This document shows, piece after piece, positions 29,084 to 37,454 of a DNA stretch of 64,000 nt. Every line of letters starts with the position of its first letter. Position 1 is the first letter of the stretch. Below the pieces are notes generated by a model, which worked only from the letters and a program-made list of their open reading frames with translations, made no database searches and was not told the origin of the DNA. This DNA comes from Fuscovulum sp. GTDB lineage: Bacteria > Pseudomonadota > Alphaproteobacteria > Rhodobacterales > Rhodobacteraceae. Both the position numbers and the translations under genes were made by a program. The DNA lies in the NCBI GenBank assembly GCA_035192965.1, contig CP136571.1:2376501-2440500 (forward strand), written 5' to 3'.

Positions 29084-29150
29084 TTGTGGCCGTGCAAAGC
29101 CGGTATCGCGGATGCAGGCCGGGTGACCCCGCACCTGCATCGCGCGCTGT

Positions 29151-31484
29151 TCAGACCGCCCGATGAAAGCTCAACGACTTCAGGCAAAAGGTGATCGGCG
29201 CTTCGATCGACGGGATGCCCAGGCTTTTGGGTGACCGGCAATTCCGCGCCTGAAAGACAATCTCCACCGGTGTTTCAATGTCTTCGGCAGCAAGGGGAAT
29301 ACTCACCGCGACCTCGTCCGTCTCGCCCTTGGCCCATTCCACCTCGGTCACCGGGCCGCCATTGACGCTGATCCCAATCGCCTGCGGACGCAGAAAGTCG
29401 GCATGGTTGAACGGGCGCAGCTGCAGATTGGCAACCAGATTGCCCCCATTCGGCGTCAGCACATGCGTGCGCAGCCGGGAAAACTTGGCCGTCCCCCATA
29501 TCCCTTCTGCCCCACCATGCCCAAGATCAAGGAATGAGAAATGGCGCCGATGCTTGCTATCCTCGAACTGCGGGAAGGAAACCGTCGTCCCCAGCGCCAC
29601 GCCCGATGCACCCAACCGCAGAACTTCCTCTTTCGGAAAGCTGTCCACATAGCTCTGGAACTCGAACTTGGGCAGCGGCATGGGTTCGGCCCGCAAGGCG
29701 TCTTCCAGATTGTCGAACCGCTTCACCGCGAACCGCCCGGTGCCATAGTAGTAATCATAGTATTTCAGGTCATCCTCGCCGCCCACGGGCGCAAGCCAGC
29801 AGGCCGGAATGCCAAGACTTTCTGCAAAGATCAGACCGTGCAGCGAACTCGATACCACCCGGTCCGCACCGATCATCGCATCAATCATTTGCAGCGGCGT
29901 GCAATCCACCGAAATGAAATGCTGCACATGACGGTAATGCTTGCGCCGCAGCACCATGTCATCGCGGTAATGCGGAATGATCCGATATCCGCCCTTCTTC
30001 GCGCCTTCGCGTGCTCGGGCGACGTGATCGGCAAACAGATGCGGGATCAGACAGCCCGGATCGAACAGGTGATTGACCTTGGAAATGTCGATCCCATGCC
30101 GGCGCACCATATCCAGCGTCAATGGCCCGCGCACCGCATGGACGCTCAATTCCTTCACACTTTCATTCAGCATCATCTTGGTCCCCTTCATCCCGGACCC
30201 CCAGATGATGTCGCCCTGCGATGCCGTGTGGATGACCGACCCGATGGAAATCAGCTTGCGCTGCCCGCCCGTGACCGGCTCTGTCGGGCGTCCCAGCAGC
30301 GCCTCGACGATATCCCTGCTCGCGATATCGCCGAAATTCCCGATCTTGAACTTGCGGTTTCCGATGCTGCCATCGAACTTCTTGCCAATGCAATCCCACC
30401 ACATCAGCGGGATGGGGGTGGTCGCGCGTGCCGCCGCATAGTCGCTGTCCTGCGGCACAGGTGTCGGCTGCATCACACGCGACAACTTGGCCACGGCAAA
30501 CCCGCCATCGACCGGTTCCAGCACGGCTTCGACGGCGGCGGTCGGCACCACCGCGATGGCGCAGGATTCATCATTGATCCCGTATGAGATCACCAGATCG
30601 CTGCCCGCCACCACCATGCCGCAGGGATAGACGACCTCGGCCACCTCCCCATTCAGCCGCGGCATGTCAAAGGTCTCGCCCTTCGGATTGGGAAGTTCGA
30701 AGGGTTGCGCGGTGGCTGCGGCTACGCGGAAGGGCAGGCCGGCGGAAAAGCTGTAGAAGCATGCGCAATAGATGCGCCCTGCCGTCGATTTGAAACTGGA
30801 ATGCGCCAGCGTCACAAACCGGTCACCGATCCGCACCGGCTGCGCGCTGCCCCGCAACACCCCGTAAAAGGATTCATACTCGGTCTGCCACCCGGCCAGC
30901 GAAACGAACCGTCCATCCAGCCGATCCGGTTGATCCAGATCGAATTCCAGCACCGAAAACGGCGCGATGGAATAGGTCGCATAGACCGCGCCGTCGTGGT
31001 CAAACAACATCCAGTTCTTTTCGACCTCGCGGCGTGGCGTGCAATTCATCACACGCGCCTTGCCGGCCGGAAGCAGACCGCCCGCATCCATCTCCATCAG
31101 GAACTGGTTGTTGCCCGGCCGGTTCGCCCCATCGTTCCACGACAGGAAAAGTCGCCCCTTCAATGTGAAATAGCGCGGATCGGCATGCCAGGTCAGCGCC
31201 CGTTCGTTCAGGCTGTCCTCTTCGGCAAAGCGCAGATGGTCCGAAAGGGGGGTGATGCTGTCGGGAAGGATATTGAAATCCGCATCCAGCTTGCAGGTGG
31301 CCAGCCAGCGATGGGCCGATCCGTCCTGCACCACGCGATAACACATCGCATAGCCGCCTTCGACGGCGGTGATCGTCGGGTTGAACACCCGGAACCGTTC
31401 ACCGTGTTTCGCGTCGCTCTCCGAAAGCCACGTCTGCGGCACCAGATCACGATTTTCAAACAGCTTGAAACCAGCCTCACTCAT
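29151..31484 (-). CDS. GH130-like beta-propeller fused to polysaccharide pyruvyl transferase domain
   Basis: A 777-residue cytoplasmic fusion. Residues about 25-345 read as a five-bladed propeller related to GH130 glycoside phosphorylases: VFNPTITAVEGGYAMCYR, HADPRYFTLKGRLFLSW, EKNWMLFDHDGAVYATYSI, YPCGMVVAGSDLVISYG. Residues about 380-610 are a polysaccharide pyruvyl transferase (PF04230) domain: KIGNFGDIASRDIVEAL, IIWGSGMKGTK, VHAVRGPLTLDMVRRH, VVSSSLHGLIFAESLGIPA. The last 140 residues look like a beta-sandwich. A role in decorating or trimming an exported glycan is inferred. The start at 31484 (GGGA eight bases upstream) is preferred; ATG 31529 or GTG 31589 would add up to 35 residues. 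It is divergent from a second PF04230 fusion. No signal peptide. Confidence 0.75.
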   Translation of the reverse strand: MSEAGFKLFENRDLVPQTWLSESDAKHGERFRVFNPTITAVEGGYAMCYRVVQDGSAHRWLATCKLDADFNILPDSITPLSDHLRFAEEDSLNERALTWHADPRYFTLKGRLFLSWNDGANRPGNNQFLMEMDAGGLLPAGKARVMNCTPRREVEKNWMLFDHDGAVYATYSIAPFSVLEFDLDQPDRLDGRFVSLAGWQTEYESFYGVLRGSAQPVRIGDRFVTLAHSSFKSTAGRIYCACFYSFSAGLPFRVAAATAQPFELPNPKGETFDMPRLNGEVAEVVYPCGMVVAGSDLVISYGINDESCAIAVVPTAAVEAVLEPVDGGFAVAKLSRVMQPTPVPQDSDYAAARATTPIPLMWWDCIGKKFDGSIGNRKFKIGNFGDIASRDIVEALLGRPTEPVTGGQRKLISIGSVIHTASQGDIIWGSGMKGTKMMLNESVKELSVHAVRGPLTLDMVRRHGIDISKVNHLFDPGCLIPHLFADHVARAREGAKKGGYRIIPHYRDDMVLRRKHYRHVQHFISVDCTPLQMIDAMIGADRVVSSSLHGLIFAESLGIPACWLAPVGGEDDLKYYDYYYGTGRFAVKRFDNLEDALRAEPMPLPKFEFQSYVDSFPKEEVLRLGASGVALGTTVSFPQFEDSKHRRHFSFLDLGHGGAEGIWGTAKFSRLRTHVLTPNGGNLVANLQLRPFNHADFLRPQAIGISVNGGPVTEVEWAKGETDEVAVSIPLAAEDIETPVEIVFQARNCRSPKSLGIPSIEAPITFCLKSLSFHRAV

Positions 31485-31630
31485 ACACGTCGTCCCACTA
31501 ACACCAACCACCGATTGGTGGTGCCGCATCGCCTTTTTGGAAGCAAGCCGCTTTTGCCTGTCCAGGCTGAATTTTCTCGACAGTCCCACGGGCAGGCCCT
31601 AAGAAAACCCGTGCTAAATGTGGTGTTGCC

Positions 31631-33523
31631 GTGTCATCAGTGCCGACTGTCGTCAGCTTCTATTCAGGGGCAGAGTATTATCATCGGGCGGCTGCCGCGC
31701 TGATTGAAGATTGCGTTCGTCTGGGCCTGCGCCACGATATCGTCCATCTCGAAAAACCGGACGAGCTGGAATGGTCCGATATTTGCCGCCTGAAAATCCC
31801 GTTCTATGAATACATGCTGGACAAGCACCCGAAGGGCATTCTCTGGGTGGATGTCGACACGCGCATCCTGCGGCCGCCGCTGCATGTGTTCGGCCCCGCC
31901 CCGGTCGCAAGCGCGGGGCTCGGCTACGATTTCGGCGCGTTCCCGCGCAATTTCAAAAGCTTCCGCGAATTTGACCCCGCCCTCTTTGGCCGCCGCTTCC
32001 ACCCCGGCTTTCTGCATTTCACCGGCACGAAACGCTGCCGGGCCTTCGTCGATCATCTGGCCATGCTGGAGCGAACCTCCACCATCAATGGCACCGACGA
32101 CTATTTCCTTGAAGAAGCGTTCCGCTCCTTTGAGCCGGGCCTTGGCATCCATCTCTTCAGCCACGATCTCGTGTCCTTTTCGCAGGATGAGGCCGATCGC
32201 AACACGCGCGCCGTCTTCCTGCATGGGGCCAGCGGTAATGTCGGGGCCTTTGTCGACAAGGTCGAACAGCACCATGCCGAAGCCTTCACCCTCGGGCGCG
32301 ACCGCGCCACGCTGATCCGGCACTTTCGGCTCGCCGTCAAACGCGCACGCCGCGACGAGGCCGAGGCGATCCTGCGCGCGGCCCTGCGGCTGGACCCCGC
32401 CCACAAGGACACGGCGCTGATTGCGGCGGATTTCTTCCTGCGCGTGAACAAGCCGAAATCAACGCTGCAATGCCTGCGCAGCGCTTTCGATATGCGCGAC
32501 GGACCGCCCGAAGCGCAGGTGCTGGCGATCGAGGCCAATCTCGCCGATGAGAACTTTCCGGCAGCGGGTCTGGGTTTGCGCAGGCTCGCCCGGTCCGGCA
32601 GCCATGCCGATTATCACCGCAGTCGCAGCTTCCGCCTTGATCTGGAAAAGCGCGCGCTGGCGATGGGGCTGACCCCGGATCAACGCCCCGCATTGTGGTG
32701 GATGGAACAACCCTATCCCGGCAATTTGGGCGATATCCTGAACCCCTATATCGTGGAAAAACTCAGCGGCCTTCCCCCCCGTTTCGTGCCAAAGGGCGAT
32801 GGCATCCTTGCCATCGGTTCGGTCATCAAATTCGCCCGCGAAGGCACGCAGGTCTGGGGTTCCGGCACACCCCGCATGACCGATACACTGTCGGCCCAGG
32901 CCCAATATCATGCGGTCCGCGGCCCGCTGACGCGCCAGCTTGTGCTGCAAAGCGGCGGCGAAGCGCCCGAAATCTATGGCGATCCGGCGATGCTCCTGCC
33001 GCTCATCCGGCCCGCCGCGCGCAAACGCCATCGGCTGGGGATCATCCGGCACTACACGCATAAGGCGCACCCGCTGGAGATATCGGGCGATGTCATCGAA
33101 ATCGGGCTGGATCGGATCGGCTATCGCGACATCGAGGATTTCATTGCTGCCCTGACCAGCTGTTCAGCGATCATCTCCACCTCGCTGCATGGTCTGGTCG
33201 TGGCCCATGCCTATGGCATCCCCACGCGCCGCGCCGTGTTCAGCAGTTCCGACACCCAGATCCCGGGTGATGGCACCAAATTCTCGGATCACTACGCCGC
33301 CTTCGGCATAACCGAGGCGGAGCCGCTCGACCTCTCCCTTCATCCCACCCTCACCGATGCCAGCGCCGATCTGTGCTGCGAGATCGTCACCCGCCCGCTT
33401 CAAGCTCTGGCCCTGCTCGACGCGGCCCCGTTTCCCGTGCTGGATACGATGCGCCAAAAGGCGCTGGACTGGGACCGGGGGCAGGGCGAGCGGCCAGAGC
33501 CCGCGCTGGAAGGCCGGGGCTAA
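31631..33523 (+). CDS. GT-A glycosyltransferase fused to polysaccharide pyruvyl transferase domain
   Basis: A 630-residue cytoplasmic fusion starting at GTG. Residues 5-230 resemble a GT-A nucleotide-sugar transferase: VVSFYSGAEYYHRAA, KIPFYEYMLDKHPKGILWVDVDTRIL with DVD as the DxD metal motif, and GTDDYFLEEAF. Residues about 235-330 are helical repeats of TPR character (AEAILRAALRLDPAHKDTAL). From about residue 350 comes a PF04230 domain: PGNLGDILNPYIVEKL, AIGSVIKF, VWGSGTPRM, YHAVRGPLTRQLVL, ISTSLHGLVVAHAYGIP. It would couple sugar transfer to pyruvyl-type modification of a surface polysaccharide. An in-frame GTG at 31640 is an alternative start; neither has a strong ribosome site. It is divergent from the other PF04230 gene. 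Confidence 0.75.
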   Translation: MSSVPTVVSFYSGAEYYHRAAAALIEDCVRLGLRHDIVHLEKPDELEWSDICRLKIPFYEYMLDKHPKGILWVDVDTRILRPPLHVFGPAPVASAGLGYDFGAFPRNFKSFREFDPALFGRRFHPGFLHFTGTKRCRAFVDHLAMLERTSTINGTDDYFLEEAFRSFEPGLGIHLFSHDLVSFSQDEADRNTRAVFLHGASGNVGAFVDKVEQHHAEAFTLGRDRATLIRHFRLAVKRARRDEAEAILRAALRLDPAHKDTALIAADFFLRVNKPKSTLQCLRSAFDMRDGPPEAQVLAIEANLADENFPAAGLGLRRLARSGSHADYHRSRSFRLDLEKRALAMGLTPDQRPALWWMEQPYPGNLGDILNPYIVEKLSGLPPRFVPKGDGILAIGSVIKFAREGTQVWGSGTPRMTDTLSAQAQYHAVRGPLTRQLVLQSGGEAPEIYGDPAMLLPLIRPAARKRHRLGIIRHYTHKAHPLEISGDVIEIGLDRIGYRDIEDFIAALTSCSAIISTSLHGLVVAHAYGIPTRRAVFSSSDTQIPGDGTKFSDHYAAFGITEAEPLDLSLHPTLTDASADLCCEIVTRPLQALALLDAAPFPVLDTMRQKALDWDRGQGERPEPALEGRG

Positions 33524-33572
33524 GACGCCACTCTGTCGCGCTTCGCCCTTGGCGGGGGCCGCTTCTGGGCCC

Positions 33573-33600
33573 TTGACCCGCCTGCGAAAACGCCTAAAAG
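33573..33600 (+). promoter_or_regulatory. Promoter of tRNA-Val(TAC)
   Basis: TTGACC (33573-33578) and TAAAAG (33595-33600) are spaced by 16 bases and end 18 bases before the mature tRNA 5' end. Confidence 0.5.
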
Positions 33601-33618
33601 CGCGCAAGTGGCGTGCCG

Positions 33619-33694
33619 GGGTGGTTAGCTCAGTTGGTAGAGCGTCTCGTTTACACCGAGAATGTCGGGGGTTCGAGTCCCTCACCACCCACCA
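33619..33694 (+). tRNA. tRNA-Val (anticodon TAC)
   Basis: A 76-nt cloverleaf with acceptor GGGTGGT/ACCACCC, D stem GCTC/GAGC, anticodon stem TCTCG/CGAGA with loop TTTACAC (anticodon TAC), T loop TTCGAGT and encoded CCA. It closes the interval of the two PF04230 fusion genes; the other end is tRNA-Val(CAC). Confidence 0.97.
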
Positions 33695-33832
33695 CGCACC
33701 CTGTCAGACGCGCCGCCAGACCGTCCCAGCCCCCTACAAACCAGCCGCGCTCCCTTTGCCCCTTTATCTTTCCCGACAGACGGGATGATACTCCACCAAC
33801 GGCATCCGTGCAGGCGAACCCTTGGCTGGCTC

Positions 33833-34870
33833 ATGACCCTTTCCTCGATCAGCCCTCTTCTGGACAGCCGTCCTCCCGTCTTTGATCCCGAAACCGTCGC
33901 AGGCTCGCTGGCGGCCCATTGGGGCCTGTCCGGCCAACTTTCACCGCTCACCTCGGAACGCGACCTGAACCACCGGCTTGATGCGCCGCATGGCCGCTTC
34001 GTGGTCAAAATCGCCAACCTCGCCGAACCCCATGCCATGACGCGGTTTCAGACCCGCGCCCTGCGCCATGCCGCCGCCTGCGATCCAACCCTGCCCATCC
34101 CGCATGTGGTGACCACCGCCGACGGCGCGGAAGACGTCATCCTGCCCTCCGGCCATCTGATGCGCGTTCTCACCTGGCTTGATGGCGCGCCCTTGGCCAC
34201 CCTGCCGCCCAGCCCGATGCAGGCCGCAGGCGTCGCACGGCTTGGCGCGCGGCTGGCGCGGGCGATGCAGGGGTTCAGCGATCCCGCTGCCGATCACAGC
34301 CTGCAATGGGATATCAAACGCGCGGCCCAGCTGCGCCCGCTTTTGCCTCATATCTCTGATCCCGCCTTGCGCGCCGTTGCCACCGCAACGCTGGACCGTT
34401 TCGATACGCGTGTCGCTCCTGCGCTGCCCTCCCTGCGCTGGCAGGTCATCCATGGCGATCTGAACCCGCACAACCTGCTGGGCGATCCCGCCGCGCCCGA
34501 TCATGTGACAGGCATCCTTGATTTCGGCGACATGGTTCTCACGCCGATGGTCTGCGATCTGGCCATCGCCGCCGCCTATTGCCTTGGTCCCGCCAATCCC
34601 GCCGCATCGCTGGCCGCTTTTGCCGCCGCTTGGGCAACCGAATACCCGCTGACCGCCGCTGAGATCACCGTTCTTCCCGATCTTGTCGCTGCGCGCATGG
34701 TGACAACGCTCGCCATCACCAGCTTCCGTGCCGCCCGTTACCCGGAAAACGCGCCCTATATCCTGCGCAACTTTCCCTCTGCCGCACAGGGCCTCATCGC
34801 CTTGGCCAAGGCCGGCCCCAAAGCCCTGTCTCGCGCCCTCGCGCGCCTCACCCCAATGGATGCCCCATGA
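33833..34870 (+). CDS. APH/choline-kinase-fold kinase, probably hydroxylysine (or related amino alcohol) kinase
   Basis: A 345-residue kinase of the aminoglycoside phosphotransferase fold. It shows FVVKIANL (ATP Lys), the catalytic loop VIHGDLNPHNLL (about residue 210) and the metal motif GILDFGDMV. It overlaps the next gene, a class III aminotransferase-fold enzyme, by ATGA. In animals hydroxylysine kinase (AGPHD1/HYKK) works with an AGXT2L-type phospho-lyase, and bacteria often pair or fuse the same two domains, so this kinase likely phosphorylates 5-hydroxylysine, ethanolamine or a similar amino alcohol. Antibiotic resistance is unlikely from context. The start at 33833 is uncertain because no strong ribosome site is visible; ATG 33785 is possible. 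Confidence 0.75.
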   Translation: MTLSSISPLLDSRPPVFDPETVAGSLAAHWGLSGQLSPLTSERDLNHRLDAPHGRFVVKIANLAEPHAMTRFQTRALRHAAACDPTLPIPHVVTTADGAEDVILPSGHLMRVLTWLDGAPLATLPPSPMQAAGVARLGARLARAMQGFSDPAADHSLQWDIKRAAQLRPLLPHISDPALRAVATATLDRFDTRVAPALPSLRWQVIHGDLNPHNLLGDPAAPDHVTGILDFGDMVLTPMVCDLAIAAAYCLGPANPAASLAAFAAAWATEYPLTAAEITVLPDLVAARMVTTLAITSFRAARYPENAPYILRNFPSAAQGLIALAKAGPKALSRALARLTPMDAP

Positions 34871-36174
34871 CCCGCGATCCCATGCCCAATGCCTTTGTCC
34901 CCGGCGCGGGCAACCTTGGCCCGACCGAAGCCGCGATGGTTGATCGCCGCCAGCATCTGCTGGGCCCGGCCTATCGGCTGTTCTACGAAACCCCCGTCCA
35001 TCTGCTGCGGGGGCAGGGCGTCTGGCTGTATGATCCCGAAGGCAACGCCTATCTGGACACCTACAACAACGTGGCCTCGGTCGGCCATTGCCACCCCCGC
35101 GTGGTGGCCGCCATGGCCGAACAGGCGGCAACACTGGCCACCCATACCCGCTATCTGCATGATGGCGTGCTGGAATATGCCGAACGGCTGCTGGCGCATT
35201 TCCCGCCCGATCTGGCCCATGTCATGTTCACCTGCACCGGGTCCGAGGCGAATGATCTGGCCCTGCGCCTTGCCCGCGCGGCCACGGGCGGCACCGGCAT
35301 CATCGTCACGGAAAACGCCTATCACGGCGTCACAGCATCGGTGGCCGAGTTTTCCCCGTCCCTCGGCCCCGGCGTCCCGCTCGGCGCACATGTCCGCACC
35401 ATCCCGGCCCCCGATGCCCGCCACGGCGACCCCGCCACCACTTTCACCGCCCATGTTCAGACCGCCATCGACGATCTCTTCCGCCACGGCATCCGTCCCG
35501 CGCTGCTGATCGTCGACACCGTCTTTTCCTCCGACGGTCTCTTCACCGATCCGCCGGGTTTCCTCGCGCCCGCTGCCGCCGCCATCCGCGCCGCAGGCGG
35601 GCTGTTTCTGGCTGATGAGGTTCAACCCGGCTTTGGCCGCACGGGCGGGCATATGTGGGGCTTTCAGCGCCACGGTGTGACCCCCGACATGGTCTCGCTG
35701 GGCAAGCCGATGGGCAATGGCTACCCCGTCGCGGGCCTTGTCCTGCAACCCCATGTGATCGCCGAATTCGGCGCAAAGGCGCGCTATTTCAACACCTTCG
35801 GCGGCAATGCCGTCGCCGCCGCCACCGCGATGGCGGTGCTCTCGGTGATCGAAGAGGAAGGGTTGATGCAAAACGCCGCCCGCGTCGGCGCCACCTTCCG
35901 CGCGGGGCTTGAAACGCTTGCCACCCGTCACCCCGCCTTGGGCGACATTCGCAGCGCCGGCCTCTTCCTCGCCGTCGATATCGTCACCGATGGCAGGCCG
36001 GACCGCGCCCGCGCGGGCCGCCTCGTCAACGCCCTGCGCGAGGCCCGCATCCTGATCTCTGCAACCGGCCCACAAGGCCACACCCTCAAGATCCGCCCGC
36101 CCCTGGTCTTTTCCGAAGACAACGCCGCGCTCTTCCTCGACCGGCTTGATGTGATCTTGCGCCGCGACGGGTGA
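34867..36174 (+). CDS. Class III aminotransferase-fold PLP enzyme, probable phospho-lyase (AGXT2L type)
   Basis: A 435-residue PLP enzyme. The PLP Lys is Lys280 in SLGKPMGNGYPVAGL, and the cofactor Asp lies in LFLADEVQPGFGRTG. YLDTYNNVASVGHCHPRVV (about residue 62) and HMWGFQRHGVTPD match the AGXT2L1/AGXT2L2 group, which eliminates phosphate and ammonia from phosphoethanolamine or 5-phosphohydroxylysine instead of transaminating. The start overlaps the kinase stop (ATGA). Coupled kinase and lyase would convert an amino alcohol to a semialdehyde, which for hydroxylysine is 2-aminoadipate semialdehyde. A plain transaminase cannot be excluded. It ends directly against the convergent hydrolase gene. 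Confidence 0.8.
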   Translation: MTRDPMPNAFVPGAGNLGPTEAAMVDRRQHLLGPAYRLFYETPVHLLRGQGVWLYDPEGNAYLDTYNNVASVGHCHPRVVAAMAEQAATLATHTRYLHDGVLEYAERLLAHFPPDLAHVMFTCTGSEANDLALRLARAATGGTGIIVTENAYHGVTASVAEFSPSLGPGVPLGAHVRTIPAPDARHGDPATTFTAHVQTAIDDLFRHGIRPALLIVDTVFSSDGLFTDPPGFLAPAAAAIRAAGGLFLADEVQPGFGRTGGHMWGFQRHGVTPDMVSLGKPMGNGYPVAGLVLQPHVIAEFGAKARYFNTFGGNAVAAATAMAVLSVIEEEGLMQNAARVGATFRAGLETLATRHPALGDIRSAGLFLAVDIVTDGRPDRARAGRLVNALREARILISATGPQGHTLKIRPPLVFSEDNAALFLDRLDVILRRDG

Positions 36175-37332
36175 TCACCCTTTCGCCAACCGCTCCAACC
36201 GCAGCCCCGGCGCGCCTGCTTCGGTAAACCCCGCAGGCCGCCCGCCTTCAAACGGGGCCAACCGCGCCGCCTGATCCGCCCCGCAAAGGGACTGGTCCAG
36301 AAAGGCCGCCACCACATGCTGCGCAATGTTGTTCATGCGCACGCTGTCCCAGACGGGATCGGCATAGTGCTCGAACGGCGCGAACTCCAGCCAAGGCACC
36401 ATCGCCCAGCTTTCGCGCGGGGCAGGGATAGGGGCCGCCGCATTGTGCCCCGCGCCCTGAAACGTCAGCAGCCAGCGGTCACAGCCCGTGGCTTGCGTGA
36501 ACACCCGCCGGATGCCATCGGCATAGCCCGATATCCCGTCCTGATCCCCGCCGATCACCAGCATCGGCACCCGGATCGCGGCAAGCGCCGCGTCGGTCCA
36601 GAACCCGTGCTGCACGCCCCAGGGGCCAATCGCCACGATGGCGCGCAACCCTTCCGCCGGCAGCGCCGCCCCCTCGGCGTGATGCGCCATCAGATCGCCG
36701 CGCGCGCCACCCGGCCAATTCACCCCCACTGATGACAGACCCGCCCCCGCCGACACCAGCGCGCCATAGCCCCCCATGGAATAGCCCACCACGGCCACGC
36801 GGCTTCCATCCACCCGATCGGCAAAGGCCTCCACCGCCGCCGCGATCAGGAACCGCTGATCCAGCGGCCGATGCACCAGCGTGATCCCGAAATCCGCCCG
36901 CCCGTCCAGCCGGTCCTCATAGGTGCTGCCCGGATGATCCGGCGCCACCACAAAGAAACCGCGCGAGGCCAGCGCTTCGCCTAGATGCGCCATCAGGAAG
37001 CGGTTCCCCGGCCAGCCATGCGACAGGATCACCAGCGGAAACCGCCCTGCCACAGGCTGCGCCCCTGCCACGGCTCGCCCTTGCAGATCCGCCTCCTGCC
37101 GCCCATCGCGCAACCGGCTGCGCAACGTCACCGCCACCCCGCCCGGTGCCGCCGGATACCACACCACACAGCGCAGCCGCCGGGGGGCAAACTGTTCAGG
37201 CCCGTCCCCTGTCGCCACCACATCGACCACAGGCGGCGTCTCCACCTCCCAGTCCTGCCAGCCCACGCCATGCGGGCCATAGCCCGCCATATCCGGCGCA
37301 TCTGGGCGCTGCTGATCTATCCGGTTCACCAT
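36175..37332 (-). CDS. Alpha/beta hydrolase, PAF-acetylhydrolase/dienelactone hydrolase-like
   Basis: A 385-residue soluble hydrolase without a signal peptide. It shows PLVILSHGWPGNRFLM (oxyanion loop, about residue 105), the nucleophile elbow VVGYSMGGYGAL (about 185), an acidic residue in VIGGDQDGISGY (about 270) and a His in FQGAGHNAAAP. This is the catalytic order of PAF-AH- and dienelactone-hydrolase-like enzymes. The start at 37332 is chosen for GGAGG four bases upstream. Its substrate is unknown. It is convergent with the phospho-lyase gene and divergent from pirin. Confidence 0.82.
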   Translation of the reverse strand: MVNRIDQQRPDAPDMAGYGPHGVGWQDWEVETPPVVDVVATGDGPEQFAPRRLRCVVWYPAAPGGVAVTLRSRLRDGRQEADLQGRAVAGAQPVAGRFPLVILSHGWPGNRFLMAHLGEALASRGFFVVAPDHPGSTYEDRLDGRADFGITLVHRPLDQRFLIAAAVEAFADRVDGSRVAVVGYSMGGYGALVSAGAGLSSVGVNWPGGARGDLMAHHAEGAALPAEGLRAIVAIGPWGVQHGFWTDAALAAIRVPMLVIGGDQDGISGYADGIRRVFTQATGCDRWLLTFQGAGHNAAAPIPAPRESWAMVPWLEFAPFEHYADPVWDSVRMNNIAQHVVAAFLDQSLCGADQAARLAPFEGGRPAGFTEAGAPGLRLERLAKG

Positions 37333-37454
37333 GCCCTCCACCATGCCACCCCCGGCGCGCCTGTGCCAGCCTGCACAACCCGCGCGCGCCTGCGGCGGGT
37401 GACCCGGCCTCTGCCTTCCCCTACATTGGACCCAAGCAAAGCCCGGAGGCTGCC

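Noticed and set aside
28966-33694. Genomic island with att repeats between the tRNA-Val genes
   Set aside because: No integrase and no direct repeat of either tRNA 3' end was found, and composition looks like the neighbours. The cassette interpretation is kept, but not as a mobile island.
33833-34870. Aminoglycoside resistance gene
   Set aside because: The fold is shared, but the coupling to an AGXT2L-like enzyme points to catabolism of an amino alcohol.
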